A DNA stretch of 64,000 nt from Methanococcoides methylutens (GTDB lineage: Archaea; Halobacteriota; Methanosarcinia; Methanosarcinales; Methanosarcinaceae): positions 1-64,000 of the forward strand of contig NZ_JRHO01000010.1 in the NCBI RefSeq assembly GCF_000765475.1, given 5' to 3'. A program made the position numbers and the translations under genes. This document shows, one piece after another, positions 25,540-35,468 of this stretch (the stretch's first letter is position 1; each line of letters starts with the position of its first letter). Under the pieces are notes generated by a model. That model ran no database searches and was not told the origin of the DNA. It saw only the letters and a list, made by a program, of their open reading frames with translations.

Positions 25540-26193
25540 ATGATCAAAACCGTGAACATTTACGACAATCCCGTTCTAGGGGTTTTTGCCACATGCACAG
25601 AGGATGTGGCAGTTGTTCCTATTGGTACAACTAAGAAGGCCATTGATATGATCGCAGAACTGCTTGATGTCAGGGTCATCTCTACACTGGTAAATGGCAG
25701 TACTGTTGTTGGTTCTCTTTCCAGGGGCAACTCGAATGGTTTTTTACTATCCAGGGATGCTAGTGTCAACGATCTTAAAGACGTTGATGTCCCTGTGGAA
25801 GTGCTTCCAGACAGGCTCACTGCCACTGGGAATGTGATATTAGCAAATGATACGTCTGCACTGGTGCATCCGGATATCAGTGACAGGTCCATGGAAGTTA
25901 TATCAAGGGTTCTTGGTGTGGATGTTCATAGGGGTACAATTGCAGGCCTCGGTACGGTTGGAATGTCCGGCGTAGCTACTAACAAGGGACTTCTGGTTCA
26001 CCCAATGGTGACGCAGGAGGAACTTGCGCATCTTGAGGAAGTGTTCGGACTTTCTGTGGATGTGGGAACTACAAATTATGGCTCACAAGCCGTAGGTTCC
26101 GGATTACTGGCCAACTCGAAAGGGTATGTAGCAGGTTCCAATACAACTGGACATGAGCTAGGTAGGATTGAGGATGCTCTGTTCTTTGATTGA
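25540..26193 (+). CDS. eif6: translation initiation factor 6 (aIF6)
   Basis: 217 residues with the five-fold pentein repeat pattern (NGSTVVGSLSRGNSNGFLL, ...NDTSALVHPDIS, ...TVGMSGVATNKGLLVHP). It binds the large ribosomal subunit and blocks joining. Length matches archaeal aIF6. It lies 49 bases after L31e in the usual archaeal order. Confidence 0.96.
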   Translation: MIKTVNIYDNPVLGVFATCTEDVAVVPIGTTKKAIDMIAELLDVRVISTLVNGSTVVGSLSRGNSNGFLLSRDASVNDLKDVDVPVEVLPDRLTATGNVILANDTSALVHPDISDRSMEVISRVLGVDVHRGTIAGLGTVGMSGVATNKGLLVHPMVTQEELAHLEEVFGLSVDVGTTNYGSQAVGSGLLANSKGYVAGSNTTGHELGRIEDALFFD

Positions 26194-26237
26194 TCATATT
26201 ATTGTTAAAATTTAAATTATAAAACAGGTGATTCCGT

Positions 26238-26414
26238 ATGCAGAATTATGTTGTCAAAGGCACATTCAAAGCAGGTCATTCTTGGGAAAATTTTACTAAG
26301 ACCGTTGAGAGCCAGAACGAGAAGAATGCTCGTGAAAAGACGTATTCCACTTTCGGCAGTAAACATCATATTAACAGATCATTGATCAAGATCGATAGTA
26401 TCGTAGAGGCGTGA
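26238..26414 (+). CDS. rpl18a: 50S ribosomal protein L18Ae (LX)
   Basis: 58 residues: [17 protein letters not shown], later [20 protein letters not shown], matching archaeal LX. ATG 26238 follows AACAGGTG with 7-base spacing. Its end overlaps the prefoldin start by four bases. Confidence 0.94.
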   Translation: MQNYVVKGTFKAGHSWENFTKTVESQNEKNAREKTYSTFGSKHHINRSLIKIDSIVEA

Positions 26415-26836
26415 AGCACATGTCAGAATTAAGTGAGCAGGATGTGAGGAATCTCGCATCTCAGCATCGCGAGCTCCAGAATCAGGCAGAATCCCTGCAG
26501 CAGCAGATGGGAATGGTTCAGATGTCCATCGAAGAGTGCACACGTGCAATAGGAACTCTCGAGGAACTTGAAGCTGTTTCCGGCAGTATCAACACGATGC
26601 TTCCTCTTGGAGGCGGTGCATTCGTACATGCAAATGTCGCAAATCTCGAGAAGGTTGTTGTAAGTGTTGGTGCAGGCATAAGCGTGGAGAAACCCCCTGC
26701 TGAAGCAAAGGAACTCCTTAATCAGCGCAAAGAAGAGCTAAATAAGGTAGTTGAACGCTTGAATGGATCAATTGCTCAGGTCGGACAGCGTATCCAGTCC
26801 ATAGAATCTATGGTTGGTAACAGAAGTCCGCAGTGA
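26411..26836 (+). CDS. pfdA: prefoldin alpha subunit
   Basis: 141 residues. Two long coiled-coil helices (about 8-50 and 100-136) flank the beta hairpin region with [13 protein letters not shown] (65-77). Prefoldin hands unfolded proteins to the thermosome. GTG start overlaps the L18Ae stop; ATG at 26420 is an alternative. A T-rich tract (about 26863-26880) separates it from ftsY. Confidence 0.94.
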   Translation: MKHMSELSEQDVRNLASQHRELQNQAESLQQQMGMVQMSIEECTRAIGTLEELEAVSGSINTMLPLGGGAFVHANVANLEKVVVSVGAGISVEKPPAEAKELLNQRKEELNKVVERLNGSIAQVGQRIQSIESMVGNRSPQ

Positions 26837-26895
26837 TCCTGTTCATGAAGTTCTGATACTTTTTTTATTTTTATTATTTTTAAGGATGAGTTTGC

Positions 26896-28017
26896 GTGTT
26901 CAATAAACTCAAGGATAAACTCAGTAATTTCAAGCAATCGATTGGAAAAACGATCGATGAGAAAGCAGTTGATCTTGAAGAGCCGGTGGTAGAATCTGTT
27001 GAAGTACCAGCTGAAGAGTTGGTTGCCGAACCTATCGAAGAGTCCGTCATTCCAGAGGAAAAAACTTCCACTCCTGAAGCTTCAACTACTCCTGTAGTCC
27101 AGCCAGAATCAAAACCCTCATTCAAGCAGAAAATAGGCTTTGCCCAGAAGGCCAAAGCTCTTGTTTTTGAGCGTGAGGTCATACTGGACGAGGGTGATAT
27201 CAGCGATTCCCTCTGGGAACTGGAGGTGGCATTGCTTGAAAGTGATATTGCTATTACCGTTGCTGAAGCTATTGTCGAAGCTGTCAAAGCAGAACTTGTG
27301 GGCAGCCGTAAAAAGATTGGAAGTAACACTGGTGAACATGTGGAGCAGGCTCTTAGGACTGCCATTTATAATGTGATGTCTGCTAATGTTTTCGACCTTG
27401 ACGAATATATAGAAAAGGCTGATAAGCCTGTTCATATAGTTTTCATAGGCATTAACGGAACCGGCAAGACCACAACGATCTCCAAGATGGCAAAACGTCT
27501 GAAAGATATGAAATATTCTGTTGTCATTGCAGCAGGTGACACTTTCAGGGCAGGGGCTATTGACCAGATCGCTATCCATGCAGAACGAATTGGCGTAAAA
27601 CTGATAAAACATCAGGAAGGCGGCGATCCTGCTGCTGTTGTCTATGATGCGGTACAGCATGCAAAGGCCCACAATGTGGATGTCATTCTTTCTGATACTG
27701 CAGGCAGGATGCACACCAATGTGAATCTCATGGCACAGCTTGAAAAGGTTTGTCGTGTAAGCACTCCTGATCTTATCATCTTTGTTGATGAGGCCGTTGC
27801 AGGGAACGATGCTGTAGAGCGTGCAGAGCAGTTCAACGCTGCTGTCCCTATCGATGGGTCCATACTGACAAAAACAGATGCAGATTCAAAAGGTGGCGCA
27901 GCGATCTCTATCGCATATATCACTGGAAAACCGATCCTTTTCCTTGGAATGGGTCAGGGATATGATGATCTTAGGAAATTTGATCCGCAATGGTTTGTAG
28001 ACCAGTTGTTCGAATGA
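26896..28017 (+). CDS. ftsY: signal recognition particle receptor FtsY
   Basis: 373 residues. An acidic A domain (about 25-75, rich in Glu, Val and Pro) precedes the NG GTPase: GINGTGKTTTISKMAKRL (184-201), DTAGRMHTN, TKTDADSKGG. It docks SRP-ribosome complexes at the membrane. Start is GTG after GGATGAG. The usual partner gene for SRP54 is not downstream here; the strand changes after a hairpin terminator. Confidence 0.95.
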   Translation: MFNKLKDKLSNFKQSIGKTIDEKAVDLEEPVVESVEVPAEELVAEPIEESVIPEEKTSTPEASTTPVVQPESKPSFKQKIGFAQKAKALVFEREVILDEGDISDSLWELEVALLESDIAITVAEAIVEAVKAELVGSRKKIGSNTGEHVEQALRTAIYNVMSANVFDLDEYIEKADKPVHIVFIGINGTGKTTTISKMAKRLKDMKYSVVIAAGDTFRAGAIDQIAIHAERIGVKLIKHQEGGDPAAVVYDAVQHAKAHNVDVILSDTAGRMHTNVNLMAQLEKVCRVSTPDLIIFVDEAVAGNDAVERAEQFNAAVPIDGSILTKTDADSKGGAAISIAYITGKPILFLGMGQGYDDLRKFDPQWFVDQLFE

Positions 28018-28060
28018 GAAGATCCTAATAAAGACACTTTAAAAAAAATCTTAACGAAAA

Positions 28061-28107
28061 AAGGTCTTTGAGTTTATCAAGGACCTTCTTTGTTATCTTT
28101 TTGTTTA
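28061..28107. terminator. bidirectional hairpin terminator between ftsY and trpA
   Basis: An 11-bp stem (aaggtctttga with tcaaggacctt, one G-T pair) with a five-base loop at 28061-28087, followed by CTTTGTTATCTTTTTG. On the other strand a T run also follows the stem, so it can serve both converging transcripts. Confidence 0.6.
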
Positions 28108-28188
28108 ATTTTCATTTAGTTTTGCATTTTATTATATTCGATTGTATTCCCTTATATAATGGCATACTTAACCAAATTTTACTATTTC

Positions 28189-28965
28189 TCAGACCTTGCA
28201 TCCGCTTTTAATATCGCTTGCAAGTTCTTCAAGACGTTTGTTAACATTGTCTCCGGATGCGACGATGTCCACAAAAGCAGATCCCACGATAATGCCGTCA
28301 GCTCCTGCTGCAACAACTTTTGAAGCCTGTTCTCCGTTCGAGATCCCAAATCCGACAGCTTTTGGTATGTCGGTCTTCACCCTGGAAAGTATCTGTGCAG
28401 TAGCATCGGTGACCTCTGAACGTGCTCCTGTAACGCCAAGTCTTGAGACAATGTAAACAAAGCCGGAACTTTTTTCCAGTATCATCTTTATTCTCTCATC
28501 TGTGGTAACAGGTGCTATCAGGAAGATCAGGTCTACACCGTTAGTTGAACATGATCTTGCAAGTTCTTCACTTTCCTCTGCAGGCAGGTCTGGTACTATA
28601 AGTCCGCTAATGCCGGAGTTTACACAATCTTTCACGAATTTGTCAAGACCTCGCTGGAATATCAGGTTATAGTATGTCATGCAGACAAGAGGTACATCAA
28701 CATCAAGGGATGCAACCAGTTCAAAGTACCTGTCAGGGTTCATTCCGGCTGCAAGTGCTCTTTCGGATGCTTCCTGTATCGTAGGTCCGTCTGCAACAGG
28801 GTCTGAAAAAGGTAATCCCAGTTCGATGATGTCGGCACCGCCTTTTATAAGTGAATCAACGATTGCTGGTGTTGCCTCAATATTTGGATCTCCTGCGCAA
28901 ACATATGCCAGTAAAGCAGCTTCTTTCTTAGCATTAAGTTCAATGAATTTAGTAGATAATTGCAT
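28189..28965 (-). CDS. trpA: tryptophan synthase alpha chain
   Basis: 258 residues, (beta/alpha)8 barrel. ELGLPFSDPVADGPTIQ carries the catalytic glutamate/aspartate pair; LIVPDLPAEE and VGFGISN are conserved. It splits indole-glycerol phosphate and passes indole to TrpB. ATG 28965 follows GGGGTGAG; the longer frame to 29085 runs into trpB and is not family-like. One base separates it from the trpB stop. Confidence 0.95.
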   Translation of the reverse strand: MQLSTKFIELNAKKEAALLAYVCAGDPNIEATPAIVDSLIKGGADIIELGLPFSDPVADGPTIQEASERALAAGMNPDRYFELVASLDVDVPLVCMTYYNLIFQRGLDKFVKDCVNSGISGLIVPDLPAEESEELARSCSTNGVDLIFLIAPVTTDERIKMILEKSSGFVYIVSRLGVTGARSEVTDATAQILSRVKTDIPKAVGFGISNGEQASKVVAAGADGIIVGSAFVDIVASGDNVNKRLEELASDIKSGCKV

Positions 28966-28966
28966 T

Positions 28967-30151
28967 TTACTCACCCCTGTCGATCTTTCGAACAGCTTCA
29001 AGGTCTTTGTCTCCTCTTCCTGAAAGGTTGATAACCACAAGTTCACCAAGCTCTCCTGATTCTGCTGCTTCCATGACATGGGCAACTGCGTGTGATGATT
29101 CCAGTGCCGGGATGATGCCTTCCATAAGGCTTAGTTCATGGAATGCATTGAGTGCCATGTCATCATTTGCAACGCGCGGTGTAAGTCTGCCAATATCTGC
29201 AAGATATGCCAGTTCAGGTCCCACTCCGGAATAGTCCAGTCCGGCAGAAACAGAACTTGATTCCAGGATCTGTCCATGTTTGTCCTGCAGGATACGGGTG
29301 CGAGCTCCCTGGAGGACGCCATCTTCTCCCACTGAAAGTGATGCGGAGTGGAGTGCAGCTCCTTCTGTCTGTTTCATCCCGCTACCTCCGGCTTCCACAG
29401 CAACAAGCTTCACGTTTTTCTCTTCAACAAACGGATGGAAGATCCCCATGGCATTACTGCCACCACCTGTGCAGGCTACTATGGAATCAGGGTAACGTCC
29501 TTCCTTATCCATTATCTGCTGTTTGACCTCATTTCCTATCACACTCTGGAAATCCCTGACCATCATTGGGTATGGATGTGGTCCCACTACTGAACCTATA
29601 AGGTAGTGAGTTTCCTCGACATTTGAGACCCAATCCCGTAAAGCTTCATTGATTGCATCTTTGAGCGTCTTTGAACCGGATTCTACGGGATGTACTTCCG
29701 TTCCCATAAGCTCCATGCGGTAAACATTCATTCGTTGCCTGACGGTGTCCTTTGCCCCCATGTAAACGTGGGTCTGGAATCCCATGTTCGTACCTGCCAT
29801 AGCGGTTGCAGTTCCATGCTGTCCTGCTCCGGTCTCAGCTACAAGTCTTGTCTTACCCATGTATTTTGCAAGCAGTGCCTGGCCGATGGTATTGTTCAGT
29901 TTGTGTGCTCCACCGTGTACGAGATCCTCTCTTTTCAGGTAGATCTTAACACCGTATTTCTTGCTCATGTTCTTTGCATAATACAATGGGGTCTCACGTC
30001 CGGCAAAGTCCTTGAGGTAATAATCCAGTTCCTTCAGGAATTCTGGATCATTTTTATATTTTTCATACCCTTCCTCAAGTTCCTCAAGTGCGGGCATAAG
30101 TATCTCAGGGACAAATTGTCCTCCGTACTTGCCATACTTTGGTCCACTCAT
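28967..30151 (-). CDS. trpB: tryptophan synthase beta chain
   Basis: 394 residues of the TrpB1 type that pairs with TrpA. The PLP lysine is in HGGAHKLNN (about 82-90), [10 protein letters not shown] binds the substrate, and GGGSNAMG binds the cofactor phosphate. GGAGG lies just before the ATG. Middle gene of trpCBA. Confidence 0.96.
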   Translation of the reverse strand: MSGPKYGKYGGQFVPEILMPALEELEEGYEKYKNDPEFLKELDYYLKDFAGRETPLYYAKNMSKKYGVKIYLKREDLVHGGAHKLNNTIGQALLAKYMGKTRLVAETGAGQHGTATAMAGTNMGFQTHVYMGAKDTVRQRMNVYRMELMGTEVHPVESGSKTLKDAINEALRDWVSNVEETHYLIGSVVGPHPYPMMVRDFQSVIGNEVKQQIMDKEGRYPDSIVACTGGGSNAMGIFHPFVEEKNVKLVAVEAGGSGMKQTEGAALHSASLSVGEDGVLQGARTRILQDKHGQILESSSVSAGLDYSGVGPELAYLADIGRLTPRVANDDMALNAFHELSLMEGIIPALESSHAVAHVMEAAESGELGELVVINLSGRGDKDLEAVRKIDRGE

Positions 30152-30180
30152 TTCATTTCCTCCTAATTGTCAATTGTATT

Positions 30181-30984
30181 TCAGTCAAGAGCATCAACAA
30201 GCTCTTTTGTCTTGCTGTAAATATCGTCATTTTTCACGATGGATGTTCCAATGAGTATCGCATCGGCACCAGCTGAGATCATCCTTCTCACATCATCTGC
30301 AGTATGAACTCCACTTTCACTTATTATGAGATGTTCAGTATCGCTCATGCGATCGTGTTCTTTTATTATTGGTATAAGTTCTTCTGTTGTTGCAATGTCC
30401 ACTTGCATTGTTGTAAGGTTCCTGTTGTTAATTCCAATGATCCTTGCTGAGGTGTCAAGTGCATTGAGCAGTTCTTCTTCATTGTGCACTTCGACCAGAG
30501 GTTCGAATCCCTTTGAACGTGCATATAGGATGAAATCTTCAAGTTTCTCATTTAGAAGTCCTGCAATAAGCAGTATAAGGTCACTTTTAACTTCATCGAA
30601 CTGGACCTTGTCAATTATAAAGTCCTTTCTGAGGACTGGCAATGATATATTTTCCCTGACCGCTGTCAGGTTATCTGTGGATCCGTTAAAAAATTCAGGT
30701 TCAGTTAGGACAGAGATTGCAACAGCTCCGGCCTTTTCCATTTCTGTGGCTATTCTCTTTGCTTCGGTAGGATCTATATCTCTTATTTTCATTGATGGGG
30801 ATGCTGGCTTTACCTCAGAAATGATAGGAGCTTTTCCCTTCTGTTTTTTCGATAATATTGAGTTGATTATGTTTTGTGTATTGGGTGTGGAATTATCTAG
30901 GGGTATGCTATTATTTTTAAATTCATAAAGTTTTTTAACCCTATTTTCAGTTGAATTTATTATTTTATGTATTGCAGAATGCAT
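30181..30984 (-). CDS. trpC: indole-3-glycerol phosphate synthase
   Basis: 267 residues. EVKPASPS (catalytic KPxSPS-like loop), VLRKDFI, NNRNL and ISESGV (glutamate general acid) are all present. ATG 30984 is favoured because residues from there resemble the N-terminal helix of the family; the frame up to 31068 adds an unlikely tail that overlaps the operator boxes. First gene of trpCBA; trpD, trpE, trpF and trpG are not in the window. Confidence 0.92.
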   Translation of the reverse strand: MHSAIHKIINSTENRVKKLYEFKNNSIPLDNSTPNTQNIINSILSKKQKGKAPIISEVKPASPSMKIRDIDPTEAKRIATEMEKAGAVAISVLTEPEFFNGSTDNLTAVRENISLPVLRKDFIIDKVQFDEVKSDLILLIAGLLNEKLEDFILYARSKGFEPLVEVHNEEELLNALDTSARIIGINNRNLTTMQVDIATTEELIPIIKEHDRMSDTEHLIISESGVHTADDVRRMISAGADAILIGTSIVKNDDIYSKTKELVDALD

Positions 30985-30996
30985 AATAACCACTTG

Positions 30997-31091
30997 TGTA
31001 CAATGATGTCTAATGATGTACATAATACTTATTGTATATACGTTTTGCGGATTATAAAATATTCTCAAGTATTGCTGCTATATAGTGTACA
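30997..31091 (-). promoter_or_regulatory. three TGTACA boxes upstream of trpC
   Basis: Palindromic TGTACA occurs at 30997-31002, 31017-31022 and 31086-31091, the first two spaced by exactly 20 bp. TGTACA is the TRP box bound by the archaeal repressor TrpY of Methanothermobacter. A TATA-like GTATATACAATA (31031-31042 region, minus strand) places the start of transcription near the first two boxes, as expected for repression. Assignment to a TrpY-like protein is inference. Confidence 0.55.
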
Positions 31092-31708
31092 GGCATTTCA
31101 TGTTCTGAATTATTTTGGTAGGTAGTTAGGGTACACAAGACTGTTAAATAGATACGATCGTTATAATTAGCCTACTAATATCAATTCTGTAGTGACGGCT
31201 GTTTTATCTTTTCGAATGTCTTTTTTAGTAATAATTGCTGCAAAGGTTAAAATGCATAGTTGTGATAGCAATGCAAATTGCTGTGCTTAAAAGTAGTACT
31301 GGATTCTTTCTATTCATCTTTTCTAATTATATAATAACTTCTTATACAAAAAATCCAGTCGTTTACGTTTGAAGCAAAGGTTTATTTGAAATCTCCAACC
31401 GGTGAGTATTTATACGATATTCTTCAGACTCATAATGATTATAATGATATTAACTTTAAGTAATATGTAGCATTGTTTGTTTGGGCTATAAGCTTTAGAA
31501 AGGATGAAAACAATTACTTAAATGCCTCGATACTTGTTCTGGATTCAGGCTTGAGCCTTAATTCAATGACAACCGGGGATATCCAGATAATTCCATAAAA
31601 TGGGTTCCAAACGATTCAAAGTTTAGCATTCAACTCTGAATTTGAATGAAAAATACATGACATAATCATAATTCAATGATCGAATATAACTTATGAGGAG
31701 ATGAATAA
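31092..31708. other. 617-bp AT-rich divergent gap between trpC and archaellin
   Basis: No convincing coding frame on either strand. It should contain the archaellin promoter. Apart from the trp boxes at its left edge and the RBS GAGGAGATGA before the archaellin ATG I see nothing specific. Confidence 0.4.
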
Positions 31709-32488
31709 ATGAAAGCAAACAGGCATCTGATGAGAAAAGATGAGTGTGGACAAGTAGGTATAGGCACACTTATCATCTTCATCGCAATGGTATTGGTAGC
31801 TGCGGTAGCTGCCGCGGTATTGATCCAGACATCTGGTGTTCTTCAGGATAGGGCACAGTCAACTGGTACACAAGCTGCTCAGGAAGTATCAACCAACATG
31901 ATGATCAAGAGCATTGAAGGTGTAAGGTCCAGTAATGGTACCGAGCTCTCTGACACCGTTGACCTTCTCAAGGTCAAAGTAGCACTCAATATTGGTAGTT
32001 CTGCCATGGACCTTAATCAGTTTGTCATTACTGTGACCGATGGTGTGACTACAAATGATCTTGTCTATGCTGGTAATGATAAAACACATAGTACTGCCAT
32101 GGCTGGTTTCTCTTCATCTGCAAACGCTTCCGCAAATACAATTCAGTTACTCACAAACAACACAACTGGTGTCGGTGAGAACGGCAAGTACTTCTTCACT
32201 GTTGAGAAGATGAGGGATGATGACGAGTCATTCTCACAGGATAGTCCAATTATGAACCAGGGAGATTTTGTTACGATCTACATCTCTACTGTAGGCAATG
32301 CTGCAACAGGTAACACAGCTGTTGGTGATTTGACTGTATCGTCTGGCAGTCTCGATAATACCGGGCTTACAATCGAACCAAGATCAACATTCAGCCTAAT
32401 ACTAACTCCTGAAGCTGGTTCATCAACTACTGCGAAGTTTACAGCACCATCCTTTGGTCTGGACACAAATATTGCCCTCAAGGCATAA
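31709..32488 (+). CDS. archaellin (archaeal flagellin)
   Basis: 259 residues. A class III signal peptide (KDECG|QVGIGTLIIF, cleaved after G14 by FlaK-type peptidase) leads into the hydrophobic helix that forms the filament core (20-42). The rest is a Ser/Thr/Asn-rich beta domain with several N-x-S/T sites (for example NAS, NNT), which could be glycosylated by products of the 18826-21608 genes. Strong RBS GAGGAGATGA. No other archaellum genes are adjacent. A hairpin terminator overlaps its stop. Confidence 0.93.
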   Translation: MKANRHLMRKDECGQVGIGTLIIFIAMVLVAAVAAAVLIQTSGVLQDRAQSTGTQAAQEVSTNMMIKSIEGVRSSNGTELSDTVDLLKVKVALNIGSSAMDLNQFVITVTDGVTTNDLVYAGNDKTHSTAMAGFSSSANASANTIQLLTNNTTGVGENGKYFFTVEKMRDDDESFSQDSPIMNQGDFVTIYISTVGNAATGNTAVGDLTVSSGSLDNTGLTIEPRSTFSLILTPEAGSSTTAKFTAPSFGLDTNIALKA

Positions 32489-32520
32489 GGTGAATTAATT
32501 CACCTTATTCTTTTTTATTT
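32487..32520 (+). terminator. hairpin terminator of the archaellin gene
   Basis: AAGGTGAATTAATTCACCTT (32487-32506) is a perfect 20-base palindrome, followed by ATTCTTTTTTATTTTT. It includes part of the archaellin TAA stop. Confidence 0.65.
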
Positions 32521-32681
32521 TTAAAACCGTGAATATCAATATTTATATTATTTTGACCATTAATTTATCTTAGTGTATTATATTGCCTTCAGGTTATTAA
32601 TCTAAAAATAATGTGGTAAAAATTGTATCTGGTTGTATGCATATTTAGAAATGCATAGGTTATACAAGGAGTTATTTTCAT

Positions 32682-33632
32682 ATGGTGGTAGTGTTGGGAA
32701 AAACATTTTTTTGTACATTAATGTGCATTGCCTTGTTGCTGGTCACTTGTAGTGGGTGCCTGGGTTCAAGTTCCGATGAAGAGGTAAATGAGACTATAAC
32801 TTCATTTTTGACTTCATTTAATAATGGTGATCTTAATACGGCATTTTCTTATTATGAAGGGAAAGATTTCCTTGTTCCTGCGACATTGGAGATCAAGTTC
32901 AATAACAGGGGTATACTAATTGATTCCATAAAACAGTTCGAACTGAAGGATACTGTGGTTGATGGAGATGTTGGTTATACAACTGCAGTATGTGAGGTTA
33001 CACATTTTGAAAAGAACAAAGCTGCTGGTACAGAACAGAAACTGATATACTTCAGGGTCCAGAAAGTGGGTGCTCTCTGGGTCATTACAAAAGTAGATCT
33101 TGATGGACCGATATCTGCTTCTGAAACGCTTGAAAATATAGAAGTTCCCGCTACACCGGTTGATCCGATCATCAATAATATTCCTCTAATTTCAGGGGTA
33201 ACAGTTGCTGTGTTGGCTCTAGGTATTATCTTGAATAAAAAGGATAAGTCCGGTGGTGGCAGCACTCCGTTACTGGATATTTCTACTGCTGTGCCGGTGG
33301 AAAAAGAAGCTCTTGCACAGTTCATTAAATTCGTACCTGCTCATCAGTACTCTGCAGGTTCGAAGGCAGCAGTGGATATATGGATCAAGAACTTCTCGCA
33401 GCAATCCTATGATAACTTAGCAGTAATTGCCAATTTCCCGGGAACTGTCAAAGTTAAAAAGCCTGCATTATCATTTGGAAGCATTGGTCCGGGTGAGACT
33501 GTCAAGAAGACATGGAATATAACTCCGGCTATATCTGGTTGGGTTGCCATAGAAGAACCTATGGTCGTTTTCGAGTATGCTGGTACTCGATATTCCGGGC
33601 AGCTTGATCCTGTCTGGCTTAATGTTCAGTGA
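32682..33632 (+). CDS. putative lipoprotein with membrane helix and Ig-like C-terminal domain
   Basis: 316 residues. The N-terminus has a hydrophobic signal and a lipobox-like VTCSGC. An NTF2-like alpha/beta region (about 30-145) comes next, then a hydrophobic helix (about 166-185, IPLISGVTVAVLALGIIL). The C-terminal beta domain (205-316) resembles archaeal CARDB/APHP Ig-like folds. RBS AAGGAG stands 12 bases upstream. Function unknown; likely outside the cell. Follows archaellin but behind a terminator, so separately expressed. Confidence 0.65.
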   Translation: MVVVLGKTFFCTLMCIALLLVTCSGCLGSSSDEEVNETITSFLTSFNNGDLNTAFSYYEGKDFLVPATLEIKFNNRGILIDSIKQFELKDTVVDGDVGYTTAVCEVTHFEKNKAAGTEQKLIYFRVQKVGALWVITKVDLDGPISASETLENIEVPATPVDPIINNIPLISGVTVAVLALGIILNKKDKSGGGSTPLLDISTAVPVEKEALAQFIKFVPAHQYSAGSKAAVDIWIKNFSQQSYDNLAVIANFPGTVKVKKPALSFGSIGPGETVKKTWNITPAISGWVAIEEPMVVFEYAGTRYSGQLDPVWLNVQ

Positions 33633-33638
33633 AGGCAG

Positions 33639-33666
33639 AAGGTTTTTCGAAACCTTTTTATTTTTC
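33639..33666 (+). terminator. hairpin terminator after the lipoprotein gene
   Basis: AAGGTTT and AAACCTT pair around a TTCG tetraloop (33639-33656) and are followed by TTTATTTTTC. Confidence 0.65.
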
Positions 33667-33741
33667 ACTTTTTAGTATGTATTTTTAAAAGATGAGCTAC
33701 ATATTATATTCTGTTGTTTTACAAACAAGGGGAGGTAGTTT

Positions 33742-33984
33742 ATGGTAAAAGTAACTCTTATTCATGCTTCATGGTGTCATGTTTGTCCTGCTGCCAGAAA
33801 GTTCTGGAATGATCTTAGATCGGAACGTGACTTTGATTATGAGGAGGTAGATTATGATACTCCGGAGGGTGACGAACTCTCGGAAAAGTATTCGATCATG
33901 TCTGTTCCAACAACTATAATCGATGGTGAGATTGCTTTTATAGGCGTCCCTGGCAAGGAAGAAGCGCTTTCGAAAATATCCTGA
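33742..33984 (+). CDS. small thioredoxin/glutaredoxin-like protein
   Basis: 80 residues with the redox motif CHVC (12-15) and cis-proline SVPTTII (53-59). It stands 14 bases before thioredoxin reductase, so it is probably the thioredoxin reduced by that enzyme. It could also donate electrons to APS reductase encoded at 6730 (inference). RBS GGGGAGG before ATG. Confidence 0.85.
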   Translation: MVKVTLIHASWCHVCPAARKFWNDLRSERDFDYEEVDYDTPEGDELSEKYSIMSVPTTIIDGEIAFIGVPGKEEALSKIS

Positions 33985-33998
33985 TGAGGTAGCTCAAA

Positions 33999-34919
33999 AT
34001 GGTATACGATCTAATTATTGTAGGCGGTGGCCCGGGTGGCCTGTCTGCCGGAATATATGCTGTTCGTTACGGGTTGAACACACTCGTTCTCGAGAAAGGA
34101 TTTGTCAGTGGCCAAATCGCGACAACCGGTGAAGTAGAGAACTATCCGGGTTTTCCTTCCATAAGTGGTATGGACCTGATGGATAAGTTCTCCGAACATG
34201 CAAAAACAGCCGGTGTTGTAGTGGAGAGCAGGGAGATTCTTGGAATCCGGTCGGAGGGTGATCGAAAGATCATCAGTACAGAATCCGGTGATCTGGAAAC
34301 GTTCAGTGTCATAATTGCCACAGGCGCAAACCCACGACATCTCGGTGTTCCCGGGGAGGAAGAGTTTCGTGGAAAAGGGGTTTCATATTGTGCTACGTGC
34401 GATGGTCCTTTCTTCAAGGGCCGCAATGTTATCGTTGTGGGAGGAGGCGAATCTGCACTTACCGATGTATTGATCCTTTCAAACATTGCAGCTTCTGCAT
34501 GTGTTGTGCATCGCAGGGATACGCTTCGGGCATCACAGATACTTCAGGACAGGGCTTTTGCGAAGCCCAACGTTGAGTTCTCATGGAACACCGTCCTTGA
34601 AGAGATCATTGGTGATTCAGTTGTAAGGGAGGTCGTACTTAGAAACACCGTTACAGATGAGGTGTGGAGAACTCCTATTGACGGCATCTTCATCTACGTT
34701 GGCATTGAGCCAAATACTGAATTTGTTGATGTTGATAAAGATGCTTCCGGTTTCATCATAACCGATGAGAGAATGGCTACATCAGTTGATGGCATATTTG
34801 CAGTTGGGGACTGCAGGGCAGGTATTCTGCGTCAGGTTATAACTGCCGTAAGTGATGGCTCTATTGCAGCGTTTGGTGCCTACGAATATGTTTCCAATAT
34901 AAAACACAAAAGCGAATGA
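33999..34919 (+). CDS. trxB: thioredoxin reductase
   Basis: 306 residues of the low-molecular-weight flavoprotein type: FAD loop GGGPGGLSAG (9-18), redox CATCDG (C131, C134), second nucleotide loop VGGGESALTDVL, and FAD-binding GIFAVGDCR. In some methanogens such enzymes use F420H2 instead of NADPH; the motif after GGGESA lacks the arginine pattern HRRDT-type only partly (HRRDTLR is present), so NADPH use is plausible. Same operon as the upstream thioredoxin. Confidence 0.92.
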   Translation: MVYDLIIVGGGPGGLSAGIYAVRYGLNTLVLEKGFVSGQIATTGEVENYPGFPSISGMDLMDKFSEHAKTAGVVVESREILGIRSEGDRKIISTESGDLETFSVIIATGANPRHLGVPGEEEFRGKGVSYCATCDGPFFKGRNVIVVGGGESALTDVLILSNIAASACVVHRRDTLRASQILQDRAFAKPNVEFSWNTVLEEIIGDSVVREVVLRNTVTDEVWRTPIDGIFIYVGIEPNTEFVDVDKDASGFIITDERMATSVDGIFAVGDCRAGILRQVITAVSDGSIAAFGAYEYVSNIKHKSE

Positions 34920-35004
34920 ACAGATATTTCTATTGTCTTACCCTTTAGGAATACCTTAAAAACAAAATAACTAAATGTTTCAATTTTAAGTGGGATGTAA
35001 TAAT

Positions 35005-35397
35005 ATGATGTGTTTGAAGATCTGTCCGGATTCAACTTCTGAAGACCTTAAGCCAATTGCAGAAGCGGTACATTCGCTTCTCGGAATCCCTACTACTATC
35101 CGAAGCAAGAGCTTCCATGGGATCCGAATGGAGAAGGGTCAGATAATCGATGATGATTATAGCGGTCCTGTTCTGGAAGAGGTGTTGGAAAAGAATATGA
35201 TCATCAGGAAAGTTCCTATGGAGGGTGTCTACAAGGGCAAAGCTGTTGTCGTGGTCCCGATCAGGTCAGCCGATGGAGAGGTTTTAGGAGCTCTTGGTCT
35301 TGTGGACCTTGTGGCAGCTCTTGATATCCTTTCTGTTTTCCGTGAATATCCTGACATCATTGGTGAGGTCGAAGATGCTAAAAAACGTATGTCATAA
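35005..35397 (+). CDS. DUF2111 family protein
   Basis: About 130 residues of a methanogen-specific family of unknown function (DUF2111), with GIRMEKGQIIDDDYSGPVLE (about 45-64) and a C-terminal VLGALGLVDLV segment. It resembles a small alpha/beta sensor fold. ATG 35005 or 35008 is likely; a GTG at 34990 is the longer option. It begins 85 bases after trxB. Confidence 0.7.
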   Translation: MMCLKICPDSTSEDLKPIAEAVHSLLGIPTTIRSKSFHGIRMEKGQIIDDDYSGPVLEEVLEKNMIIRKVPMEGVYKGKAVVVVPIRSADGEVLGALGLVDLVAALDILSVFREYPDIIGEVEDAKKRMS

Positions 35398-35468
35398 TGG
35401 CATAGGTTTTCTTCTCATTTTTGATTTGGTAACACAAAGCTCTTTAATATTCAGGACAATTACTGCCG

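Noticed and set aside
30985-31068. N-terminal extension of TrpC up to 31068
   Set aside because: The added residues do not resemble indole-glycerol phosphate synthase and would overlap two operator boxes and the likely transcription start; ATG 30984 gives the expected length.
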